Shown here: in pieces, positions 1-5,255 of the stretch
Layout of the letters: each line of letters begins with the position of its first letter
Numbering within the stretch: the first letter of the stretch is position 1
From: Chloroflexota bacterium
Lineage (GTDB): Bacteria; Chloroflexota; Limnocylindria; Limnocylindrales; CSP1-4
Assembly: GCA_021815005.1 (NCBI GenBank)
Contig: JAKAHL010000164.1
Span: forward strand, 1-5,255
Direction: 5' to 3'
DNA length: 5,255 nucleotides
Notes under the pieces: model-generated
What the model was told of the DNA's origin: nothing
Database searches by the model: none
What the model saw: the letters and a program-made list of their open reading frames with translations, nothing else
Translations under genes and position numbers: made by a program

Positions 1-13
1 CGGCCGGGCGCCC

Positions 14-886
14 GTGGCCCAGCGCGCTGGGCTCGCGGCGCGGCTCGCGGCCAGGGTCGTGGCGCTGCGGGAGGGCCCGCGGGTGCTGGTCACGCGGCCG
101 GAGGGCCGGGCGGGCGATCTTGTCGCCGGCCTGCTCGCGCGCGGCATCAGCGCGATCCACGTCCCGGCGATCGAGATCCGTGCGGCGCACGACGGCGGCT
201 CCCTGGACGCGGCGCTCGCCGACCTCGAGCCGGCCGGGCGCATCGTCCTGACCTCCGCCAGCGCAGCGCGCGCAGTCCTCGATGCGGTGGCCAGGGTGGA
301 CCTCGAGCCGCTCATGGTCCGCTGGGCCGCCGTCGGGGAGGCGACCGCGGCCGTGCTGCATGGTGCTGGGATCGAGGACGTCTTCGTGCCGACTGAGGCC
401 AGCGGCCAGGCGCTCGCGCGCCAGCTGCCGCTCCACCCCGGCGAGCGCGTCCTGGTGCCGCGGGCCGACATCGCCGACGGCCGCCTGCTGGAGTCGCTCG
501 CCGAGCGAGGAGCCGCCGTGCGCGACGTCGTGGCCTACGAGACGGCCGAGGCACCTGAGGCGTCCCGCCCGCGCCTGGCGGCCGCGCTCGAGGAAGGTCC
601 CCTGGACGCGGTGATCCTGACGAGCGGCTCCACGGCCCGGGGTCTCCTCTCCCTCGCCGACGGCGCTGCCCGCGCCCAGCTCGCCGCCACCCCGGCCATC
701 GCCGCAGGCGCGCCGACGGCAGCGGCAGCGCACGAGGCGGGGTTCGAGACGGTTCTCGTCGCGCCGTCCCCCAACGCACGCGATCTGGTTGCCTTCACGG
801 CCCGTGCGCTGGGCGCGCGGCAGGACGCCAGCCCCTTTGACCTCGGCCTCGCCGATGAGACACCCCGCACCGGAGCCAGCGCATGA
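14..886 (+). CDS. hemD: Uroporphyrinogen-III synthase, 5' end uncertain
   Basis: Cytosolic enzyme that cyclises hydroxymethylbilane, inverting ring D, to uroporphyrinogen III. The family is weakly conserved, but the two-domain pattern is clear: VLVTRPEG near residues 24-31, a first VLTSAS-type turn (78-83), AAVGEATAAVL (105-115), RVLVPR (145-150) followed by a GAAVRDVVAYET strand (166-177), a second ILTSGSTARG turn (201-210), and the C-terminal AGAPTAAAAHEAGF (231-244), which stands in for the usual IGPTTA motif. It overlaps hemB by 4 nt. The start is unsure. GTG at 14 is the first start codon in the frame but has no clear Shine-Dalgarno. GTG at 83 has GGGAGGG 7 nt upstream and would begin exactly at the canonical VLVTRP strand, giving 267 aa. 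However, codons 14-82 show strong GC3 coding bias and the frame is open to base 1, so an upstream-extended or fused protein is also possible. Function is confident; the N-terminus is not. Confidence 0.88.
   Translation: MAQRAGLAARLAARVVALREGPRVLVTRPEGRAGDLVAGLLARGISAIHVPAIEIRAAHDGGSLDAALADLEPAGRIVLTSASAARAVLDAVARVDLEPLMVRWAAVGEATAAVLHGAGIEDVFVPTEASGQALARQLPLHPGERVLVPRADIADGRLLESLAERGAAVRDVVAYETAEAPEASRPRLAAALEEGPLDAVILTSGSTARGLLSLADGAARAQLAATPAIAAGAPTAAAAHEAGFETVLVAPSPNARDLVAFTARALGARQDASPFDLGLADETPRTGASA
69..75 (+). promoter_or_regulatory. Candidate ribosome binding site for alternative hemD start (GTG at 83)
   Basis: GGGAGGG lies 7 nt before the in-frame GTG at 83. Starting there gives a protein opening with MLVTRPEG, the usual HemD N-terminus. 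In so GC-rich a sequence such a purine run can occur by chance, and the codons before it look coding, so this is a candidate only. Confidence 0.4.
872..875 (+). promoter_or_regulatory. Ribosome binding site of hemB
   Basis: GGAG sits 7 nt upstream of the ATG at 883, inside the 3' end of hemD. It supports the start that overlaps the hemD stop as ATGA. Confidence 0.6.
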
Positions 887-1917
887 GCCTCCTCGCCGAC
901 CGCCCCGATCCCGCAGCGGAGATCGCGGTTCCGCTTCCGGACCCCGCCCACCGCCTGCGTCGCACTCGCCGCACGGACGCGCTCCGGTCCTTCGTCCGCG
1001 AGACGCGGATCCATCCCCGCCAGCTCGTGGCCCCGCTGTTCGTGTTCCCGGGCCGCGGCCTGCGGGAGCCGGTGGGCTCGATGCCGGGCGTGGAGCGGGT
1101 GACGCCCGACGAGGCCGAGAAGGACGTCAGGTCGCTCGCGGCGCTGGGCGTCGGCGGGGTCATCCTGTTCGGTCTGCCGGCCGAGAAGGACGCGATCGGC
1201 ACCGGCGGCTGGGTGGCCGACGGCATCGTCCAGGAGACGCTGCGCCGCCTGCGCGACGCTGACCCTGACCTGGTCCTCATCGCCGACACCTGCCTGTGCG
1301 AGTACACCGACCACGGGCACTGCGGGGCGCTGCTCAAGGACGGGCGCGTTGACAACGACGCCACCCTCGAGCTGCTGGCGCGGACCGCCGTCACACAGGC
1401 CGAGGCGGGCGCGGACATCGTCGCCCCCTCAGCCATGATGGACGGCCAGGTCGGCGCCATCCGCCATGGCCTGGCCGCCGCCGGCCTCCACGACGCCGCG
1501 ATCCTGGCCTACGCGGCCAAGACGGCGTCGGCGTTCTACGGCCCGTTCCGCGACGCCGCCGGGTCCGCGCCGTCGTTCGGCGACCGGCGCGGCTACCAGA
1601 TGGACCCGGCCAACGGGCGCGAGGCGATGCGCGAGATGGCCAATGACCTCGCCGAGGGCGCCGACATGCTGCTGGTCAAGCCGGCCATGCCCTCGCTCGA
1701 CATCCTGGCCGCCGCGCGCGCCAGCTTCGACGTGCCGATCGGCGCCTACCAGGTCAGCGGCGAGTACGCGGCCATCGAGGCCGCCGCCCGCAACGGCTGG
1801 CTCGACCGCCGGCGCGCGCTGACCGAGTCGGCCACCTCCATCCTGCGCGCGGGCGCGGGCTTCGTGATCACGTACGCCGCCGCGGACCTCGCGGCGTGGG
1901 CTCGGGAGGCATGGTGA
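883..1917 (+). CDS. hemB: 5-aminolevulinate dehydratase (porphobilinogen synthase), zinc type
   Basis: Cytosolic enzyme condensing two 5-aminolevulinate molecules into porphobilinogen. The 344 aa form a single TIM-barrel domain, slightly longer than the usual 320-330 aa because of a roughly 22-residue N-terminal extension before the RRTRRTDALRSFVRET arm (26-41). Catalytic-metal cysteines are present in DTCLCEYTDHGHCG (C137, C139, C147), marking the zinc-dependent class rather than the aspartate-rich magnesium class. The two active-site lysines are K213 in AYAAKTASAFYGPFR and K266 in MLLVKPAMP. RRGYQMDPAN (235-244) and PIGAYQVSGEYA (285-296) are typical substrate-site segments. One oddity is S271 where the KPxxxY signature normally has tyrosine. 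ATG at 883 overlaps the hemD stop by 4 nt and has a GGAG site, so start and coupling are well supported. The stop at 1915-1917 shares one base with the hemL start. Confidence 0.97.
   Translation: MSLLADRPDPAAEIAVPLPDPAHRLRRTRRTDALRSFVRETRIHPRQLVAPLFVFPGRGLREPVGSMPGVERVTPDEAEKDVRSLAALGVGGVILFGLPAEKDAIGTGGWVADGIVQETLRRLRDADPDLVLIADTCLCEYTDHGHCGALLKDGRVDNDATLELLARTAVTQAEAGADIVAPSAMMDGQVGAIRHGLAAAGLHDAAILAYAAKTASAFYGPFRDAAGSAPSFGDRRGYQMDPANGREAMREMANDLAEGADMLLVKPAMPSLDILAAARASFDVPIGAYQVSGEYAAIEAAARNGWLDRRRALTESATSILRAGAGFVITYAAADLAAWAREAW
1904..1909 (+). promoter_or_regulatory. Ribosome binding site that decides the hemL start
   Basis: GGGAGG is 7 nt before ATG 1917, the ideal distance. It is only 1 nt from ATG 1911 and 4 nt from GTG 1914, and lies downstream of GTG 1896. 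It therefore favours 1917, which also gives a TGATG stop-start overlap with hemB. Confidence 0.75.
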
Positions 1918-3227
1918 TGTCGCTCAACACCCCGCCCGGCCGACCGGTCGCGGCCACCGGCCGCCAGGCGCTGCTCCGCCAGTCTGCCGACGAGCTGTTC
2001 CCGGGCGGCGTGAACAGCCCGGTCCGCGCGTTCAAGTCCGTCGGCCGGCCGCCGCTCATCCTCACCAGCGGCTCGGGCTCGCGGGTCAGGGACGCGGACG
2101 GCAACGTCTACCTCGACTACATCGGCGCGTGGGGCCCGGCCCTGCTGGGACACGCCCACCCGCGGGTCGTGGAGGCGGTCCGGGCCGCGGCGCTCGACGG
2201 CTTCGCGCTGGGCGCCACTGGGCCGGGGGAGATCGGGCTGGGCCAGCGCATCCGCGCCGCGATGCCCTCGGTCGAGCGCGTGCGGTTCGTGTCGTCGGGC
2301 ACCGAGGCCGTCATGAGCGCGATCCGCCTCGCGCGGGGCGCGACAGGACGGGACCTGGTGGTCAAGTTCGCCGGCGGCTACCACGGCCACGGCGACAGCC
2401 TGCTCGTGGACGCGGGCTCGGGACTCGCCACCCTGGCCATGCCGGGCTCGGCGGGCGTCACGGAGGGTGCCGCGCGGGACACCATCGTGGTGCCGTTCAA
2501 CGACCCGGCGGCCATCGCCACCGCGTTCGAGGCGTTCCCCAACCAGATCGCCTGCGTGATCGCCGAGCCCGTGATCGCCAACGTGGGCGTCATCCCGCCC
2601 GACAACGGCTATCTCGAGTTCCTCCGCGACCTCACCGCCAGCAACGGCGCGCTGCTGATCTTCGACGAGGTCATCACGGGGTTCCGCGTCGCCCGGGGCG
2701 GCGCCCAGGAGCGGTTCGGCGTCCGGCCGGACCTGACCACGCTGGGCAAGGTCATCGGCGGCGGGATGCCGGTCGGCGCCTACGGCGGGCGGGCGGACCT
2801 GATGCGCCAGATCGCGCCGGAGGGCCCGGTCTACCAGGCGGGCACGCTGTCGGGGCATCCCCTGGCCATGGCGGCGGGCGCCGCCACGCTCGACCTGCTC
2901 ACCCCCGCCCTCTACGAGGGCCTGGAGCGGACGGGCGCTCGGCTCGAGGCCGGGCTGCGCCAGGCCGCCGACGAGGCCGGCCGCAAGGTGGCGATCAGCC
3001 GCGTCGGCTCGCTGCTCACGGTGTTCTTCCGCCCGACCGCGCCGCGCAACGGGGCCGAGGCGCTCGCGTCCGACCGCGACGCGTTCGCGCGGTTCTTCGG
3101 GGCGATGCTCGACGAGGGCGTGCTCCTGCCGCCCTCGCAGTTCGAGGCGTGGTTCCTGGGCGCCGAGCACACCGACGCCGACATCGACGCCACGGTCGCG
3201 GCCGCCGGCAAGGCGTTCCGCGCATGA
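1917..3227 (+). CDS. hemL: Glutamate-1-semialdehyde 2,1-aminomutase
   Basis: PLP enzyme of the C5 pathway that converts glutamate-1-semialdehyde, made from glutamyl-tRNA by HemA, into 5-aminolevulinate in the cytosol. At 436 aa it has normal family length. Visible landmarks are FPGGVNSPVRAFK (28-40), the phosphate-binding SSGTEA turn (126-131), GGYHGHGD (153-160), IFDEVITGFR (248-257) with D250 expected to contact the PLP ring nitrogen, and TLGKVIGGGMPVGAYGG (275-291), in which K278 is the Schiff-base lysine. The VNSPVRAF and GGYHGHGD segments separate it from ordinary class-III aminotransferases. ATG 1917 is chosen over in-frame GTG 1896, ATG 1911 and GTG 1914 because GGGAGG lies 7 nt upstream and the codon overlaps the hemB stop by one base. 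The 3' end overlaps hemE by 4 nt. Its presence beside hemB shows that ALA is made from glutamate rather than from glycine and succinyl-CoA. Confidence 0.97.
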   Translation: MSLNTPPGRPVAATGRQALLRQSADELFPGGVNSPVRAFKSVGRPPLILTSGSGSRVRDADGNVYLDYIGAWGPALLGHAHPRVVEAVRAAALDGFALGATGPGEIGLGQRIRAAMPSVERVRFVSSGTEAVMSAIRLARGATGRDLVVKFAGGYHGHGDSLLVDAGSGLATLAMPGSAGVTEGAARDTIVVPFNDPAAIATAFEAFPNQIACVIAEPVIANVGVIPPDNGYLEFLRDLTASNGALLIFDEVITGFRVARGGAQERFGVRPDLTTLGKVIGGGMPVGAYGGRADLMRQIAPEGPVYQAGTLSGHPLAMAAGAATLDLLTPALYEGLERTGARLEAGLRQAADEAGRKVAISRVGSLLTVFFRPTAPRNGAEALASDRDAFARFFGAMLDEGVLLPPSQFEAWFLGAEHTDADIDATVAAAGKAFRA

Positions 3228-4309
3228 CGTCCGGCGCGTCCCCGTTGCCCGCCGCCGCCTCGCCGTTCGCCGCCTCGCCCGCTCGGCCCCAGGCCCGCTT
3301 CCTGCGCGCCCTGCGGGGGGAGCCCGTGGACGCGACACCGGTCTGGTTCATGCGCCAGGCCGGCCGCGCCCTCCCGGAGTACCGGGCAGTGCGCGAGCGG
3401 GCGACGCTGCTCGAGATCACCCGCGATGCCGCGCTGTGCGCCGAGGTGACGCTCCAGCCGGTGCGCCGCCTTGGCGTGGACGCCGCGATCCTGTTCGCGG
3501 ACATCACGACGCCGCTGGCGGGGATGGGCGTCGCGTTCGACATCGTCGAGGGGCGAGGCCCCGTCATCGAGCACCCCGTCCGCACCTCGGCCGACGTCGC
3601 GGCCCTGCGGCCGTTCGAGCCGGAGGTCGCCGTCGCACCCCTGCTGGAGGCGATCGGCCTGATCCGGAACGCGTCGCCCGTGCCGCTCATCGGCTTCGCG
3701 GGCGCGCCGTTCACGCTCGCCTGCTACCTGGTGGAGGGAGGCCCCTCGCGGGACTTCCCGCGGACCAAGGCGCTGATGCACGCCGAGCCCGAGACGTGGG
3801 CCGCGCTGCTCGACCGCCTCGTCGGCACCACGATCGCCTACCTCCGGGCGCAGGTGGCCGCCGGCGCCGAGGCCGTCCAGGTCTTCGACAGCTGGGTGGG
3901 CGGCCTCTCCCCGCTCGACTACGAGCGCCGGGTGTGGCCGCACATGCGCCGCCTGTTCGACGGGATCGCGGACCTGGGCGTGCCCAGCATCCACTTCGGC
4001 GTGGCCACGGCCGGCATCCTGGACCTCCAGGCCTCCGCCGGGGGCGACGCGATCGGGCTCGACTGGCGGATCGCGCTCTCGCACGGCCGCCGCCTGGTGG
4101 GCGACCGCGCCGTGCAGGGCAACCTCGACCCGACGCTGCTGCTCGGCCCGTGGGCGGGAACCGAGGAGGCGGCCCGATGGGTCCTCGAGGAGAACGGTCG
4201 CCGCCGGGGCCACGTGTTCAACCTTGGCCACGGCGTCCTGCCCGGCACCGACCCGGACCACCTCCGGCGGCTCGTTGAGCTGGTCCACGACCACGGCGCG
4301 TCCCGATGA
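3224..4309 (+). CDS. hemE: Uroporphyrinogen decarboxylase
   Basis: Cytosolic, cofactor-free enzyme that removes the four acetate carboxyls of uroporphyrinogen III to give coproporphyrinogen III. The 361 aa carry both family signatures: PVWFMRQAGRALPEYR (39-54), with the substrate-binding arginines, and GFAGAPFTLACYLVEGG (157-173), with Y168 at the position of the conserved active-site tyrosine. FADI (91-94) provides the catalytic aspartate, D93; alanine replaces the more common serine before it. VFDSWVGGLSP (220-230), QGNLDP (298-303) and FNLGHGVLP (332-340, H336) complete the pocket. The first 20 residues are Ala/Pro/Ser-rich and lie before the usual start of the fold. ATG 3224 overlaps the hemL stop as ATGA; only a weak AAGG is seen 10 nt upstream, so translation probably relies on coupling to hemL. 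The same frame runs open far upstream through hemL, but that part is an out-of-frame shadow and not a fusion. The stop overlaps hemH by 4 nt. Confidence 0.97.
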   Translation: MTSGASPLPAAASPFAASPARPQARFLRALRGEPVDATPVWFMRQAGRALPEYRAVRERATLLEITRDAALCAEVTLQPVRRLGVDAAILFADITTPLAGMGVAFDIVEGRGPVIEHPVRTSADVAALRPFEPEVAVAPLLEAIGLIRNASPVPLIGFAGAPFTLACYLVEGGPSRDFPRTKALMHAEPETWAALLDRLVGTTIAYLRAQVAAGAEAVQVFDSWVGGLSPLDYERRVWPHMRRLFDGIADLGVPSIHFGVATAGILDLQASAGGDAIGLDWRIALSHGRRLVGDRAVQGNLDPTLLLGPWAGTEEAARWVLEENGRRRGHVFNLGHGVLPGTDPDHLRRLVELVHDHGASR

Positions 4310-5229
4310 CCCGCGACGCCGTGCTGCTGATGGCCTACGGCAGCCCCGACTCGATCGACCAGGTGGAGGCCTACTACACGGACATCCGGCGCGGCTCGCC
4401 GCCCCCGCCGCACCTGCTCGAGGAACTCAAAAACCGGTACCGCGCCATCGGCGGCGGGTCGCCGCTGTCCCGGATCGTCGGGGAGCAGCGGGAGGCGCTC
4501 CGGGCGGAGCTGGCCGCCCGCGGGACGCCGATGCCCGTGTACGCGGCGATGCGCCACATCGCCCCGCGAATCTGGGACGTGGCCGCGCAGGTGGCCGCGG
4601 ACGGCGTGGAGCGGCTGGTCGCGATCCCCATGGCGCCCCACCGGAGCTCCAACGCGGCCGGCTACCGGCGCGCGCTCGACCGCGGGCTCGACGGGCTCGC
4701 GAACCCGCCGCAGGTGGTCTTCGTGGACAGCTGGCACGACGCGCCGCGGTTCATCGAAGCCCTGGCGACCACGACGCGCGAGCTGCTCGCCCGCTTCCCG
4801 GACCCGTCCGCGGTCACGCTGATGTTCACGGCGCACAGCCTGCCGGCGCGGGTGGTGGCGGAGGGAGACCCGTACCCGGACGAGCTGGCGCGCACCGCGC
4901 GGCTGGTGGCCGAGGCGGTCGGGCGCCCGGACTACACGTTCGCCTTCCAGTCGGCCGGCCGCACCGACGAGCCGTGGCTCGGCCCGGACATCCTGGCCGA
5001 GATCCGGAGGCTCGCCGCCGGGGGCGCGACCGAGCTCGCCGTCCGCCCCGTGGGCTTCGTCGCCGACCACCTCGAGGTCCTCTACGACCTCGATATCGAG
5101 GCGCAGGCCGTGGCCGCGCAGGTGGGGATCCACCTCGAGCGCGCCAGGTCCCTCAACACCGACCCCGTCTTCATCGCCGGTCTGGCCGACGTCGCGCTCG
5201 CGGCGCTGGCGGGGTCGGCCGCCGCCTGA
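4306..5229 (+). CDS. hemH: Ferrochelatase, probably coproporphyrin III type
   Basis: Inserts ferrous iron into a porphyrin. The 307 aa match the compact soluble Bacillus-type enzyme along their length: LLMAYGSP (7-14), YYTDIRRG (23-30), RYRAIGGGSPL (44-54), FTAHSLP (174-180), GDPYPDEL (187-194), PWLGPD (223-228) and PVGFVADHLEVLYD (248-261). H177 and E257 correspond to the metal-site His183 and Glu264 of B. subtilis. Y11 corresponds to Tyr13, the residue characteristic of coproporphyrin ferrochelatases (CpfC, EC 4.99.1.9); protoporphyrin enzymes usually differ there. There is no cysteine anywhere, so no [2Fe-2S] cluster of the kind many actinobacterial homologues bind. There is also no C-terminal membrane segment. 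ATG 4306 overlaps the hemE stop as ATGA without a clear Shine-Dalgarno, implying coupled translation. Ferrochelatase identity is very firm; the coproporphyrin assignment is inferred from the tyrosine and the overall Bacillus-like sequence. Confidence 0.95.
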   Translation: MTRDAVLLMAYGSPDSIDQVEAYYTDIRRGSPPPPHLLEELKNRYRAIGGGSPLSRIVGEQREALRAELAARGTPMPVYAAMRHIAPRIWDVAAQVAADGVERLVAIPMAPHRSSNAAGYRRALDRGLDGLANPPQVVFVDSWHDAPRFIEALATTTRELLARFPDPSAVTLMFTAHSLPARVVAEGDPYPDELARTARLVAEAVGRPDYTFAFQSAGRTDEPWLGPDILAEIRRLAAGGATELAVRPVGFVADHLEVLYDLDIEAQAVAAQVGIHLERARSLNTDPVFIAGLADVALAALAGSAAA

Positions 5230-5230
5230 G

Positions 5231-5235
5231 AGGAG
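5231..5235 (+). promoter_or_regulatory. Ribosome binding site of the gene after hemH
   Basis: AGGAG, within the purine run AGAGGAG just after the hemH stop, lies 9 nt before GTG 5245. This is the only true intergenic gap in the window (15 nt) and it supports a fresh start codon at 5245. Confidence 0.7.
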
Positions 5236-5244
5236 CGTCCATCC

Positions 5245-5255
5245 GTGACCGCCAC
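5245..5255 (+). CDS. Start of a further operon gene, cut by window end
   Basis: Only GTG ACC GCC and two more bases are present, encoding Met-Thr-Ala. The start is supported by AGGAG 9 nt upstream and by the 15-nt distance from the hemH stop, so the gene very probably belongs to the same transcript. Its product cannot be read. By analogy with the hemE-hemH-hemY order of Bacillus, a coproporphyrinogen/protoporphyrinogen oxidase is the leading guess, but nothing in these 11 bases tests that. Confidence 0.55.

Noticed and set aside
535..1320. Minus-strand open frame spanning the hemD-hemB junction
   Set aside because: It lies opposite confirmed coding sequence, has low-information composition, and no supporting start signal was identified.
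1896..1916. Upstream starts for hemL at GTG 1896, ATG 1911 and GTG 1914
   Set aside because: GGGAGG at 1904-1909 is downstream of the first and too close to the other two, while it is ideally spaced for ATG 1917.
2129..3223. Open frame upstream of and continuous with hemE, which might suggest a fusion protein
   Set aside because: This stretch is hemL read in the wrong frame and translates to Arg/Gly/Pro-rich sequence. The hemE protein begins at ATG 3224, which overlaps the hemL stop.
1746..3338. 530-codon open frame on the minus strand opposite hemL and the ends of hemB and hemE
   Set aside because: Its translation is Arg/Gly/Ala/Glu/His-rich with no recognisable motif, and it lies opposite well-identified genes. 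Long antisense frames are expected where third positions are nearly all G/C and stop codons are rare.
2912..4294. 460-codon minus-strand open frame opposite hemE
   Set aside because: It has the same composition artefact, no family motifs, and runs entirely opposite hemE and the 3' end of hemL.
3919..5133. 404-codon minus-strand open frame opposite hemH
   Set aside because: It is a mirror of the GC-rich codon pattern of hemE and hemH, with no plausible protein character.
1..5255. A novel defence, mobile or regulatory system hidden in the window
   Set aside because: Every base except a 15-nt gap and the left edge is accounted for by five recognisable heme genes on one strand. No repeats, transposase, integrase, tRNA-like or riboswitch-like structure was seen by eye.

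Overview
The window is a nearly gapless, all-plus-strand piece of a tetrapyrrole (heme) biosynthesis operon in a very GC-rich genome. By eye, third codon positions are almost always G or C, which also produces long meaningless open frames on the minus strand. The order is uroporphyrinogen-III synthase (hemD), zinc-type 5-aminolevulinate dehydratase (hemB), glutamate-1-semialdehyde aminomutase (hemL), uroporphyrinogen decarboxylase (hemE), a Bacillus-like ferrochelatase (hemH/cpfC), and the first codons of one more gene.

Layout: hemD fills the left end, and its frame is still open at base 1, so its true beginning may lie outside the window. hemD/hemB, hemL/hemE and hemE/hemH each overlap by 4 nt (ATGA), and hemB/hemL overlap by 1 nt (TGATG). 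Only after hemH is there a gap (15 nt), and it holds a good ribosome binding site for the next gene. No promoter, terminator, RNA gene, repeat, mobile element or CRISPR array was seen, and no gene-free stretch exceeds about 15 nt.

How the genes work together: HemL makes 5-aminolevulinate in the C5 (glutamyl-tRNA) route. HemB joins two of these into porphobilinogen. A hydroxymethylbilane synthase, not seen complete here, would supply HemD, which makes uroporphyrinogen III. HemE decarboxylates this to coproporphyrinogen III. The ferrochelatase resembles the coproporphyrin-type enzyme of monoderm bacteria, with a tyrosine at the position of B. subtilis Tyr13 and no cysteines. This suggests, but does not prove, that iron goes into coproporphyrin III and that the next gene could be the matching oxidase.

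Organism: a high-GC bacterium using the C5 route. The lack of Fe-S cysteines in the ferrochelatase and the general look of HemE fit Chloroflexota somewhat better than typical Actinomycetota; this is a low-confidence inference. The region is core metabolism. I found no evidence of an undescribed system, only a few details worth checking.
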